Source of the DNA: CAYQDR01 sp964416315
GTDB taxonomy: Bacteria > Methylomirabilota > Methylomirabilia > Rokubacteriales > DASRDR01
Direction: 5' to 3'
Assembly: GCA_964416315.1 (NCBI GenBank)
Contig: CAYQDR010000035.1
Coordinates: forward strand, 1 to 38,627
DNA: 38,627 nucleotides
Every line of letters starts with the position of its first letter. Position 1 is the stretch's first letter. The notes under the pieces were generated by a model, which made no database searches, was not told where the DNA came from, and saw nothing but the letters and a program-made list of their open reading frames with translations. Shown piece after piece: positions 22,981-30,799 of this stretch. Made by a program: the position numbers and the translations under genes.

Positions 22981-23197
22981 TCAGCGGTAGATCAGGTCGA
23001 CCAGGAAGAGCGAGACAGGAAGAACAGGATGAGGTAGCGGTTCTGAGTGGTCAGACGCCGGACGGGGCGCGGAACTTGATCCCCTTCAGGTCCTCCGGCT
23101 TGACGATCGGGCGAACGTTGTTCGTGATGTGCCGGAACCCGTTCTCCCAGTAGGCCAGGGCCCGGATCCCCTTCGCCGGGACCGTCCCGACTCTCAT
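22981..23197 (-). pseudogene. TRAP-transporter solute-binding protein remnant (DctP-like)
   Basis: An open frame (ATG 23197 to stop 23051, 48 codons) reads IRALAYWENGFRHITNN, RPIVKPEDLKGIKFRAP. This is the well-known middle segment of DctP-type TRAP binding proteins, which are normally about 330 residues. Both ends of the protein are missing. Beyond the stop, 23048-22981 encodes a hydrophobic stretch (NRYLILFFL) and, in another frame, LFLVDLIYR ending in a stop. This looks like the frame-shifted tail of a membrane protein, perhaps a transporter permease. The whole piece seems to be a decayed transporter locus. Confidence 0.7.
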
Positions 23198-23217
23198 GCC
23201 GATCCCCCTCTCCGTTC

Positions 23218-23922
23218 TCAGGCCCCGGCCCCGCGCGCCCGCCCGAGCAGCTCCTCGGCCCGCGCCGTGTTGAAGACCCCGCAGATGCAGAAGCGCGCCA
23301 GGTAGCGCGTCGCCTCCTGCGGCGCCCGGCGTCCCTCGCGCACCCAGTCGAACATCTTGCGCGCCAGGTTGAACGACACCATCCCGTGGCCGCACATCGT
23401 GGCCAGCTCGAGGACCTGCCGCTCCGGCAGCCGGTCCACCCGCCCCTGGAATCCGAGCGAGTACTCCACGCTGTGGCGCGCGATGCCGGCTTCCTCGCAG
23501 CACTTCCGCGCGGCGTCCATCGGCGCCGAGATGTTGATCGACACGCCGAGATCGGCCGCCCGGACGTCCCGCACGAACGCCGCCATGTCGGCGTACGTGC
23601 GGAAGACCGCGGAGACGGTCGTGTGCCCCTCGATCCCCGCGATCACGGTCTCGGGGTCCGGGGTATGGTCCCGCCGCCAGTGGGATGTGGGGTTCATCCG
23701 GTGGCTCGGCCGCAGGACGCCGCCCTTCGTGGCGTCCCCGATGTTGAGCGCGTGGTGGTCGACCGCGAGGCGCAGAAACGTCCGATACTTCTCGACGAGC
23801 CGGTCGTCGTTGGCCCCCCGCGTCGCCATGGCGAAGACGATGTAATCGTTCTCGATCGGCCGCGGGTTCGGCAATCGCTCGAAGGCGTAGTGGTCGCTGT
23901 AGCGGTGCAGGGTGTTCGTCAT
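23218..23922 (-). CDS. Conserved Cys-rich protein of unknown function
   Basis: 234 residues, ATG 23922 with a GGAGG nearby. I do not recognise a named family. The N-terminal part is acidic/aromatic (YIVFAMATRGANDDRLVEKY), and SINISAPMDAARKCCEEAG contains Cys141-Cys142. The C-terminal third has the notable ATMCGHGMVSFNLARKMFDW and RYLARFCICGVFNTARAEELL. Cys177 followed by Gly-His, and Cys212-x-Cys214-Gly, look like metal or Fe-S ligands. I have an unconfirmed memory of similar CGH...CxCGxFN tails in anaerobes, next to ferredoxin genes. It follows the Fe-S protein gene at 24056 on the same strand, with a palindromic repeat between. Probably functionally linked. Confidence 0.75.
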   Translation of the reverse strand: MTNTLHRYSDHYAFERLPNPRPIENDYIVFAMATRGANDDRLVEKYRTFLRLAVDHHALNIGDATKGGVLRPSHRMNPTSHWRRDHTPDPETVIAGIEGHTTVSAVFRTYADMAAFVRDVRAADLGVSINISAPMDAARKCCEEAGIARHSVEYSLGFQGRVDRLPERQVLELATMCGHGMVSFNLARKMFDWVREGRRAPQEATRYLARFCICGVFNTARAEELLGRARGAGA

Positions 23923-23936
23923 CGGGCCACCTCCTG

Positions 23937-24054
23937 ATCCTCGGAGGGGGGCTCCGCCCCCCTTCCGAACCTCCCCCCCTCGATTGCGCGGGCAAAGCCC
24001 GCGCTCGAAGCGCTTTGTTCCAGGGCGCGCGGACGTTCCAAACGCATCTGCGTT
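23937..24054. repeat. Composite palindromic repeat element (copy 4)
   Basis: Core hairpin ggaggggggctccgccccccttcc (23943-23966), then gcgcgggc-aaa-gcccgcgc (23986-24004, 8-bp stem) and aacgca-tc-tgcgtt (24041-24054). The order of hairpins and the aaa loop match the element at 9549-9650. It separates the Fe-S protein gene from the Cys-rich gene and ends 1 base before the Fe-S gene stop. Confidence 0.75.
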
Positions 24055-24055
24055 C

Positions 24056-24883
24056 TCAGGGCCCTGCCAACGCCGAGACGCTCGGCAGTGTGGTCCGGCC
24101 GAGCCCGAGGTTGGTCTTCCCGCGGTACGCCGGCAGCCCCTCCCGCTCGAGGATCTCGAGCAGCGGGTCCGCTCCGCCGGCGTCGCACCGGGTCGAGACG
24201 CCGACCGCCACGACCGTTTCCAGGGTTCGGGCCACCTCCCGCACGACCCGGAGGATCGCCGGGACGCGCTCGAGGCCGACCTTGATCTCGACGATCGCCG
24301 ACAGCACCTTCTCCTGGAGGATCTCCTCGCGGACGAGCCCCTTCGCCGGGTCCGTCATGAGCGAGGTGACGGGGTTGTGCCTCTCGAACTCGACGCCCAG
24401 CACGGCGAGGGCCTGGGTCATCCGCTGGATCTCCCAGAAGCACGCCCCCACGCCCGGCCGGCCGAACTCGATGACGAACCCGGCCTCGCCGCCCTTGACC
24501 CGCCCGGTCACGTCGTTCGTCTTCACCTCCGCGGTGCCGCGCCCGTGGATCCCCGTGGACTCGTGCGGCACCTGCGGATCGGAAAAGGCCCGCCGCACGA
24601 TGCGGGGCCAGGCGAGCTCCTGCGGCTCGATCGCATCCGTCGGGCAGATGTCCGGCTCCGGGTCGAAGCGAAACCGGAAGGCCTTCGCGAGGCGGCGGAT
24701 GCCACGCACCATCGGCGGCCACAGGTGCTCCTTGGACATCCCGCGGTAGCACGCGTAGCACTCGACGCACTCATCCTCGTTGACGACGGCCCGGTGGAGA
24801 CCCGGGTCGATGTAGATCGCCCCCATGGGGCAGACCGGGATGCAGTTTCCGCACGCGACACACTTCGCCCGGCTGATGCGCAC
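24056..24883 (-). CDS. Ferredoxin-type 4Fe-4S protein with a large C-terminal domain
   Basis: 275 residues from a GTG with GAGGAGGA upstream. CVACGNCIPVCPMGAI (Cys 8, 11, 14, 18) is a full 4Fe-4S motif. A second site has Cys 39, 42 and 45 (CVECYACYRG) and its CP partner only at residue 80 (DICPTDAI), after an inserted 34-residue segment. From about 110 to 275 there is an alpha/beta domain with TAEVKTNDVTGRVKGGEAGF and VVAVGVSTRCDAGG that I cannot name. The C-terminal part resembles portions of proteins linked to reductases of anaerobes. It probably transfers electrons to or from a partner enzyme; the Cys-rich protein downstream is the obvious candidate. Confidence 0.82.
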   Translation of the reverse strand: MRISRAKCVACGNCIPVCPMGAIYIDPGLHRAVVNEDECVECYACYRGMSKEHLWPPMVRGIRRLAKAFRFRFDPEPDICPTDAIEPQELAWPRIVRRAFSDPQVPHESTGIHGRGTAEVKTNDVTGRVKGGEAGFVIEFGRPGVGACFWEIQRMTQALAVLGVEFERHNPVTSLMTDPAKGLVREEILQEKVLSAIVEIKVGLERVPAILRVVREVARTLETVVAVGVSTRCDAGGADPLLEILEREGLPAYRGKTNLGLGRTTLPSVSALAGP

Positions 24884-25020
24884 GGCTTCCTCCTCCCCGC
24901 GGGTCGGCTCCAGGCCCGGACCGGAACGCCGCGGGCACGCTGGCCAAGGATAGCGCGACGCCGCCCGGGGGAACAAGCCCTGGGACGGCTCACGGATGTG
25001 CGCGCCACGCCCGGGAGAGT

Positions 25021-25191
25021 TAGGACGCCCTTCGTGCCCCGGTACTCGGCGAGCCGGATGCGCGTGCCGGCGAGGTCCGGCAGCGTGAAGTCGGGCGCCG
25101 GCTGGCCGAGCTCCGCCGCCGCCGCGTGCCCGCCTCCGGCCAGGACGGCGAGCCCGACCCCGGCGACGAGGAGGAGCCGCCGCCCCCTCAC
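25021..25191 (-). pseudogene. Truncated exported redoxin (TlpA/AhpC-like N-terminus only)
   Basis: A GTG overlapping the DUF1285 stop (GTGA) opens a frame with a signal peptide (LLLVAGVGLAVLAGGGHAAA) and then ELGQPAPDFTLPDLAGTRIR, LAEYRGTKGVL, the first strands of a TlpA/AhpC-type redoxin. Homology is lost at residue 57, exactly where the FWATWCPPC active-site strand should come. The frame stays open for a further 165 codons of unrelated low-complexity sequence over the Fe-S gene, which I take as noise. So the catalytic part is deleted. Confidence 0.7.
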
Positions 25192-25664
25192 GCCCGGTGC
25201 TCCAGGCGGAACCGGCGGCCGCCCACGACCAGGGTCATTTCGCCGCCAGGGCCCTCCTCGACGAAGGCCGCGAGCTGCAGCCACGCGGCGAGGGCGAAGC
25301 GGGCCGCGAAGTGCCCGGACTTCACCCGGCAGTAGGGGGTGCCGCTGGCGCCCAGCCAGACGCTCGCGGGGACCAGGATCTCGTCGCTCCCGTCGCTCAG
25401 GAGGATCCGGAGGGCCTGGGCGCCAACCCCTGGTTCTCCCAGCGGTTCGACCCGGGTGGCGACGAACGGCGCGTCCTCGACGTCCACGGGGATGCGCCCG
25501 CGTCCCACCTGAAGGTAGTGCCCCCCGGCGTCCACGCGCAGGTTCGCGTACAGGTTCCCGAGGACACCCGGGTGCGTGACTTCCTGGCCCTCGTGGCGCC
25601 AGACCCCGTCGCGGTCGATCCGGAACGTCCCGGGCGGGACGGGCACGGAGTCGCGCTCGCTCAC
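25188..25664 (-). CDS. DUF1285 family protein
   Basis: 158 residues. FRIDRDGVWRHEGQEVTHPG, LYANLRVDAGGHYLQVGRGR and IPVDVEDAPFVATRVE follow the DUF1285 pattern, a two-lobed beta protein of unknown function. It ends with VVGGRRFRLEHRA. The GTG start at 25664 overlaps the stop of the Memo-like gene and its own stop overlaps the redoxin start, so it is the middle of a coupled string. Confidence 0.85.
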   Translation of the reverse strand: MSERDSVPVPPGTFRIDRDGVWRHEGQEVTHPGVLGNLYANLRVDAGGHYLQVGRGRIPVDVEDAPFVATRVEPLGEPGVGAQALRILLSDGSDEILVPASVWLGASGTPYCRVKSGHFAARFALAAWLQLAAFVEEGPGGEMTLVVGGRRFRLEHRA

Positions 25665-26908
25665 GCGGGCGCGTCCTCCTCGAAGGCCACGCTGGCGAAC
25701 GTGACCGCCCCCTGGGGGTCCGGCCACTGGCCGTAGGCGAGGACACGCCCGCGGCCGGCCGGCAGCGTCTCGAGGAGCGCGTAGATCGGCGAGAGCCCGC
25801 AAATCCGCCGCCGGTCGCCGTCCCGGACGACCGCCGCCAGGAACCCGCCCGGATCGCCCGCGGCGACGAGCGACAGCAGCGCCCGATCCTCGGCCTCGAC
25901 CTCGGCAAGTCGGGCCGGCGACGCCGGGACCGGGTCGCCGAACCTCGGGCCGACGTGCGCGAGATCCGCGCCCGCGATCAGGCAGTAGCGACGCGGCACC
26001 GCCGCCATCGTCTCGCGGATCGCGTCGAGGGTCCCGCGGACGGCCGGGTCGTCCCCGGGAGTTCCCCCCCGCGCGAGGCACTCGTGGACGAAGCTCGAGA
26101 GTAGCGGCACGATCCGGAACTCCCCGGGGCGACGGTAGAGGTACCGGAGGCAGACCGCCTGGAACTCGATCGAGTGCTCCGTGCGGTGCGCGACCTCCGC
26201 CGCGAACAGGTCCCCGGGCGCGCGCCGCACCACCGCCGCGAGGACCTCCTCGTCCACGGGCGCGGGGCCGAACGGGGTCTCGTACGCCCTCGCGGTCGCC
26301 GCGAACGGATGACCGTCGAGCCCCGCGTGGGCCGTCCCGAAGACGATGAAGCAGTCCGCGCCCGCCGCCTCGGCCGCGGCCCGGTACGCCCACGCGTATG
26401 CCGGGCCGCCGCGCCGGAAGTCGATGTGGGGCGCGACCAGGCCGCGGAGCCGCGCGGCCCGGGGCGCGCCGATCGGCCCCGGCCCGTCCGGGTGGGTGAA
26501 GAACCCGTCGAGCTGGGCCGCCAGCGCCTCCGCCTCCGCCGCGTAAGCCTTCCCGGCGTGGGCCGCTCGCCGCGCGGGGCTCGCCCGGAAGGCCGCGACC
26601 AGCCGCGCCCGCTCAGCCTCGAGCCGCGGGCCCTCCAGGAGGAAGTGGTGGTCCAGCGTCTCCACGAGCTCCACGAGCCGGTCGAGCGGGACGAGCGCCC
26701 CGTGGCGGCGCATGATGTCGGCCTGCACGTCCCGGAGCGTGCGCGTGCCATCCAGCAGGGCCACGATCGCCGCCACCGGCGGCGCGACGGTCAGGACGGC
26801 CTCCGTGACGCCGGACGGATCGCGGAGGCAGAGCAGCTCCCGGCCGTCCACCGCGACCGGGAACGCCTCCAGGGGGCGGAGACGCGGCGTTGCCGGCAGG
26901 TCAGCCAT
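25661..26908 (-). CDS. AmmeMemoRadiSam system protein B (Memo-like) with N-terminal extension
   Basis: 415 residues. From about 160 it is a Memo/dioxygenase-like domain: LRGLVAPHIDFRRGG, FIVFGTAHAG, AHRTEHSIEFQ and CLIAGADLAHVGPRFGD, with the His residues that line the Memo metal site. Before it, residues 1-105 hold a separate helical domain (LTVAPPVAAIVALLDGTRTLRDVQADI) that resembles PqqD/RRE-type winged helices. Memo-like proteins often pair with an AMMECR1 protein and a radical SAM enzyme; neither is seen here. An alternative GTG at 26926 overlaps the M20 gene stop. Confidence 0.85.
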   Translation of the reverse strand: MADLPATPRLRPLEAFPVAVDGRELLCLRDPSGVTEAVLTVAPPVAAIVALLDGTRTLRDVQADIMRRHGALVPLDRLVELVETLDHHFLLEGPRLEAERARLVAAFRASPARRAAHAGKAYAAEAEALAAQLDGFFTHPDGPGPIGAPRAARLRGLVAPHIDFRRGGPAYAWAYRAAAEAAGADCFIVFGTAHAGLDGHPFAATARAYETPFGPAPVDEEVLAAVVRRAPGDLFAAEVAHRTEHSIEFQAVCLRYLYRRPGEFRIVPLLSSFVHECLARGGTPGDDPAVRGTLDAIRETMAAVPRRYCLIAGADLAHVGPRFGDPVPASPARLAEVEAEDRALLSLVAAGDPGGFLAAVVRDGDRRRICGLSPIYALLETLPAGRGRVLAYGQWPDPQGAVTFASVAFEEDAPA

Positions 26909-26922
26909 GGACCCTTCGCCGC

Positions 26923-28161
26923 TCACGCACGGGCCCGGAGGAACCGCACCGCCGCCGCGGCGTAGCAGCGCGCCGCCTCCGTGAGCTCGGCCACGTCCAC
27001 GTGCTCGTCCACCTGGTGCGGGATCTCGCGCTTGCCCGGACCGAAGGTCACGATCGGGATCCCCCGCTCCGCGACGAAGATCGTGCCGTCGGTCGATCCG
27101 GGGACGCCGCCGAACCGGGGCCGCCGTCCCGTGACGACACGGACCGCCCACAGGAGCGCCTGGACCACCGGCTCGGATCGCCGGACCCGCGTCGCCGGGC
27201 GCGGCGGCTCGACGGTCTCGAGCTCGACCTTCGCCCCGGGCCACCGCGCTTCGACCTCCCGCGCGAGCGTCTCGAGCACGCCGAGGGCCGCCTCCGGGGC
27301 GAGCCCGGGCGTCAGGCGGACGTCGAGCGTCAGCTCGGCCGCCGACGGGATCACGTTGTTCTGCGCGACCCCGGCGCGCGGCGCGCGGACGGCGGTCGGC
27401 GTCACGTGAGGGACGCCGAGGAAGCGGCTGCGCGCGATCCCGCGGCGCAGCCGGCGCTCGACGCGCGGCAGCGCCGCGACGAACGCGCCCGCCGCGCCGA
27501 TCGGGTTCACCCCGGCGTACGGCATCGCCCCGTGCGCCATCCGCCCGAGGATCGCGACCCGCGCCCAGAGCACCCCCTTCTGCTCGAGGCAGAGCTCGTT
27601 CTGCTCGGGCTCGCAGACGATCGCCGCGTCCACGGCCTGGCCGACGGCGCTCCGCACGAAGTGTCGCGCGCCGCTCATCCCGCCCTCCTCGTCCACGAGC
27701 GCCGCCAGAACGAGCCGGCCCGCGAAGCGGACCCGCGAGCGGCGTACGGCCGCCGCCGCGCCCATCGCCGCCGCGAGTCCGCCCTTCATGTCCGCGGCGC
27801 CGCGACCGTAGATCCGCCCGTCCTCGAGCACGCCGCTCCACGGGGGGTGACGCCACTCCCGCGGGTCGCCCTCGGTCACGACGTCCGTGTGCCCCTCGAG
27901 GCACAGGGTCGGGCCGCCCTCCGTGCCGTCGAGCCACGCGATCACGTTCGGGCGGCCGGGTGCCACGCCCTGGACGTCGACGGTGAACCCCTCCCCACGG
28001 AGCCAGTCGGCCACGACACGCGCCACCGCGCTCTCGTTCGCGTCGGGGTCCCCGGCGCGGAACACGCTCGGGATGCGCACGAGGCGCTGGGTGAGGGCGA
28101 CGACCTCGTCCGCGGAGAGCTCCGCCAGGACACGCGGGACGACGCGGGCCGCGGAAGACAC
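26923..28161 (-). CDS. M20-family metallopeptidase (ArgE/DapE/ACY1-like)
   Basis: 412 residues. Metal ligands and catalytic residues are CLEGHTDVV (His, Asp), GRGAADMKGG (Asp), LVDEEGG (catalytic Glu then Glu), VCEPEQ (Glu) and near the end EIPHQVDEHVDV (His). LRGEGFTVDVQ and RFGGVPGSTDGTIFV are typical. It hydrolyses an amide bond of an N-acyl amino acid or small peptide; the substrate is not determined. The start is GTG at 28161. It is coupled to the Memo-like gene. Confidence 0.92.
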   Translation of the reverse strand: MSSAARVVPRVLAELSADEVVALTQRLVRIPSVFRAGDPDANESAVARVVADWLRGEGFTVDVQGVAPGRPNVIAWLDGTEGGPTLCLEGHTDVVTEGDPREWRHPPWSGVLEDGRIYGRGAADMKGGLAAAMGAAAAVRRSRVRFAGRLVLAALVDEEGGMSGARHFVRSAVGQAVDAAIVCEPEQNELCLEQKGVLWARVAILGRMAHGAMPYAGVNPIGAAGAFVAALPRVERRLRRGIARSRFLGVPHVTPTAVRAPRAGVAQNNVIPSAAELTLDVRLTPGLAPEAALGVLETLAREVEARWPGAKVELETVEPPRPATRVRRSEPVVQALLWAVRVVTGRRPRFGGVPGSTDGTIFVAERGIPIVTFGPGKREIPHQVDEHVDVAELTEAARCYAAAAVRFLRARA

Positions 28162-28322
28162 GGCGGAGCGGGACGCCCGAACGAACTCCCCCGCCTAGCG
28201 GCGGGTCGAGAACCGAGCAGCCCTGGGACGCAGGCAGGGGCCGGGCCGAGGCGTACGCGGTTGTCCGTCGAGGCTCGGCGACGACCGAGGACGACGGGAC
28301 GCGAAGGTGATCGCCACCGCCC

Positions 28323-28628
28323 CTACTCGCGCGGGAACGCGAGGATCACAGAATCGAGGCGCAGAACCCGGAGCTCCTCGCCGCTCACGTAGAAGTAGTG
28401 CCCTTCGACCTCCTCGGCCGTCTCCTCGAAGGCGACGACCGCCTCGACCGGGGGCATCTCGCGGAAGGTGTTGGCGCCCTCGTCGAACCCGTCCCCCCGC
28501 CCCACCACGACGCCGTAACGGATCGGCGAGCCCTTCGGGCAGTAGACGCGGACGCCGGGTGGCGCCTCCGGCAGGAGCTTCACGAGGATGTTGATGCCGT
28601 AGACCTGAATCGCGGGTGCCCCGCCCAT
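28323..28628 (-). CDS. GroES/Cpn10-like small protein
   Basis: 101 residues. The pattern INILVKLLPEAP, RYGVVVGRGDGFDEG, PPVEAVVAFEET, HYFYVSGEELRVLRLDSVILAF follows the beta-barrel of GroES in order, where GroES has VIVKR, RGEVLAVGNG, VKVGDIVIF and EEVLIMSESDILAIV. The mobile loop region is short and contains VYCPKGSPI instead of the GGIVL motif. No GroEL gene is adjacent. It may be a divergent co-chaperonin or simply share the fold. I chose ATG 28628 because TGGTATGAT lies 10 bases upstream. Confidence 0.6.
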   Translation of the reverse strand: MGGAPAIQVYGINILVKLLPEAPPGVRVYCPKGSPIRYGVVVGRGDGFDEGANTFREMPPVEAVVAFEETAEEVEGHYFYVSGEELRVLRLDSVILAFPRE

Positions 28629-28637
28629 CACCGCTGG

Positions 28638-28646
28638 ATCATACCA
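28638..28646 (-). promoter_or_regulatory. Extended -10 promoter for the GroES-like gene
   Basis: TGG directly before TATGAT (28643-28638 on the minus strand). The expected transcript start is near 28631, only a few bases before ATG 28628. Confidence 0.5.
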
Positions 28647-28679
28647 CACCCGGTCAAGGGCGCGAACCGGGCCAGCCCC

Positions 28680-29600
28680 TCACTCGAGCCCGTGGCCCGT
28701 CAGCCGCATGAGCGCCTCCAGGTACTTCTCGCGCGTCTGCGTGACGATCTCCGGGGGCAGGCGCGGCGGCGTGGAGTTCTTGTCCCACGACGTGCCCTCG
28801 AGCCAGTCGCGGACGAACTGCTTGTCGAACGACGGCGGCGACTGGCCCGGCGCATAGGCGGCGGCCGGCCAGAAGCGCGAGGAATCGGGCGTCAGGGCCT
28901 CGTCCACGAGGTGGATCCGCCCCCCGTGGCGCCCGAACTCGAACTTCGTGTCGGCGATGATGATCCCGGACCGCTCTGCCACCCCCGCCGCCCGCCGGTA
29001 GAGCGCGATCGAGACCCGGCGCAGCTCGGCCGCGGTCTCCGCCCCCACGATCCCGCTGGCGCGCGCGAAGTCGATGTTCTCATCGTGCCCCGCCGGCGCC
29101 TTCGTCGCCGGCGTGAAGATCACGTCCGGCAAGCGAGACGCCTGCTGGAGCCCGGCAGGCAGCGGAATCCCGCACACGGCGCCCATCTTCTGGTAGTCCA
29201 TCCAGCCCGACCCGGCCAGGTAGCCGCGCACGACGCACTCCACGGGGAAGACCTCCGCCCTCCGGACGATCATCGCGCGCCCTGCGAGCACGGCGTGGTA
29301 GCGGGCCGGGACCCGCGGATCGGCGGCGACGTCCGTCGAGTGGAGGTGGTTCGGCACCACGTCGGTCAGGGCGCGGAACCAGAACGCCGAGAGCTGGTTC
29401 AGCACCTTCCCCTTGTCCGGGATGCCGTTCGGGAGCACCCAGTCGAAGGCGCTGATCCGGTCGGTCGTCACGATGAGCAGGTGCTCCCCCAGCTCGTACA
29501 TGTCGCGGACCTTCCCGCGCGAGACGAGCGTGAGGATCTGGAGGCGCGTCTCGGTCAGCGCGCCGTGCTCGTCGATCGTCCACTCGGAGGCCTGGGTCAC
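28680..29600 (-). CDS. purC: Phosphoribosylaminoimidazole-succinocarboxamide synthase
   Basis: 306 residues. SRGKVRDMYELGEHLLIVTTDRIS, IPDKGKVLNQLSAFWF, CVVRGYLAGSGWMDYQ, IIADTKFEFGRHGG, LVDEALTPDSSRFW and SFDKQFVRDWLEG are the standard SAICAR synthase motifs, including the substrate loop. It joins CAIR and aspartate with ATP in purine synthesis. The GTG start overlaps the rmuC stop (GTGA), so it is the third gene of a TIGR02757-rmuC-purC unit. Other purine genes are not in the window. Confidence 0.97.
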   Translation of the reverse strand: MTQASEWTIDEHGALTETRLQILTLVSRGKVRDMYELGEHLLIVTTDRISAFDWVLPNGIPDKGKVLNQLSAFWFRALTDVVPNHLHSTDVAADPRVPARYHAVLAGRAMIVRRAEVFPVECVVRGYLAGSGWMDYQKMGAVCGIPLPAGLQQASRLPDVIFTPATKAPAGHDENIDFARASGIVGAETAAELRRVSIALYRRAAGVAERSGIIIADTKFEFGRHGGRIHLVDEALTPDSSRFWPAAAYAPGQSPPSFDKQFVRDWLEGTSWDKNSTPPRLPPEIVTQTREKYLEALMRLTGHGLE

Positions 29601-30799
29601 TCCGCGGCCCCCACGCCGGGCAGCGCCGGCTGCCCCTCGCGCCCCTGGAGACCCTCCAGCTTCGTTTCGAGACGGGTCAATGCGGCATGCGCCTCCTCGT
29701 ACTTGTTCTTCGCGTTCGTGATGTGCCGGCCGAGGGTGTCGAGGTGCTCGCGCACCCGCCCCACGTCGCCGCCGAGTCGGCCGAGGGTCGCCATGATCTC
29801 CCGGGCGTGGTGCTCCACCCGGAGCCCCCGGAGCCCGAGGAGGATCACCTGGAGGTAGGCGTAGAACGAGTTCGGCGAGACCGGGATCACGCGCTTCGCG
29901 AGGGCGTAGTCCAGGACCGACTCGTCCCCCTCCTCCGGGTTCTTCACGATGACTTCGTAGTAGACGTTCTCGGCGGGGATATACATGAGCGCGAAGTCGA
30001 ACGTCTGTTCGTCGGGGAGGATGTACTTCTTGGCGATCTCGTCCACGCGGTTGCGGACGTCACGGAGGAACGCCCGGCGGGCCTGCCGTCGCCGCTCCTC
30101 CTCGGGGTCTTCGACGAGCCGGCGGAAGTTCTCCAGCGGGAACTTCGAGTCCACCGGCACCAGGCGCTCACCCAGCACGATCGCGGCGTCCACCCGCTCG
30201 CCGCTCCGGAAGCCGTGCTGGAGGCGGTAGGTCCCCGCCGGCAGGATGTCCCCGAGCAGTCGCTCGAGCAGGATCTCCCCGAGCCCACCGCGAATCTTCG
30301 GCGCGCGCAGGATCTGCTCGAGGCCCGCGATGTCCCGCCCGAGCTGCTCGAGCCGGCGTGTCGCCTCCGCGAGCGCCCCAAGCCGGCCATGGACCTCGCT
30401 CACCGCGCGGGTGGCTTCGGTGAGCCGCTCGCCCATGGTGCCCTGGGCGCCCTGGAGCAGGGCCATCCCGTCCTGGAGCTGCCGGTTCACCTCGGCCGTC
30501 ACCTGCTGGAGCTGCGTCGTCACGGCCGTCTGCACCTGGCCGAGCTGCTGCCCCACCTGTCCGCCGAACTGCCCGACCTCCTGGCGAACGGTGGCGAGCG
30601 TGCGCTCCTCGGACCGTCGCGCCTCCTCGCGGACCGCCCCGATCTCGCGCTGGAGGAGCGCCAGGGCCGCGTCCGGTGTCGCGCGCGCCGCCTCCAACGC
30701 CCTCAGGCGCCCGGCGAGCGCGAAGAGCGCCCACGCGACGAGCGCACCCACGACCGCCGCGACCAGGACGAGCAGCGTGCCGCCCTCCACGCTCGTCAC
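29597..30799 (-). CDS. rmuC: DNA recombination protein RmuC
   Basis: 400 residues. An N-terminal membrane anchor (LVLVAAVVGALVAWALFAL) is followed by a long coiled coil (about 40-160). The conserved RmuC nuclease-like domain follows: KIRGGLGEILLERLLGDILP, VPVDSKFPLENFRRL, FALMYIPAENVYYEV, YALAKRVIPVSPNSFYAYLQ. E. coli RmuC limits DNA inversions between short inverted repeats. The GTG start overlaps the upstream TIGR02757 gene stop. Confidence 0.95.
   Translation of the reverse strand: MTSVEGGTLLVLVAAVVGALVAWALFALAGRLRALEAARATPDAALALLQREIGAVREEARRSEERTLATVRQEVGQFGGQVGQQLGQVQTAVTTQLQQVTAEVNRQLQDGMALLQGAQGTMGERLTEATRAVSEVHGRLGALAEATRRLEQLGRDIAGLEQILRAPKIRGGLGEILLERLLGDILPAGTYRLQHGFRSGERVDAAIVLGERLVPVDSKFPLENFRRLVEDPEEERRRQARRAFLRDVRNRVDEIAKKYILPDEQTFDFALMYIPAENVYYEVIVKNPEEGDESVLDYALAKRVIPVSPNSFYAYLQVILLGLRGLRVEHHAREIMATLGRLGGDVGRVREHLDTLGRHITNAKNKYEEAHAALTRLETKLEGLQGREGQPALPGVGAAE

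Noticed and set aside
24523..25020. Continuation of the redoxin frame over the Fe-S protein gene
   Set aside because: After codon 57 it is an Arg/Ser-rich shadow of the Fe-S gene with no redoxin features.
28162..28322. Search of this 161-bp intergenic stretch for genes or RNA
   Set aside because: No open frame with homology, no clear hairpin with a T-run and no promoter-like pair was found.
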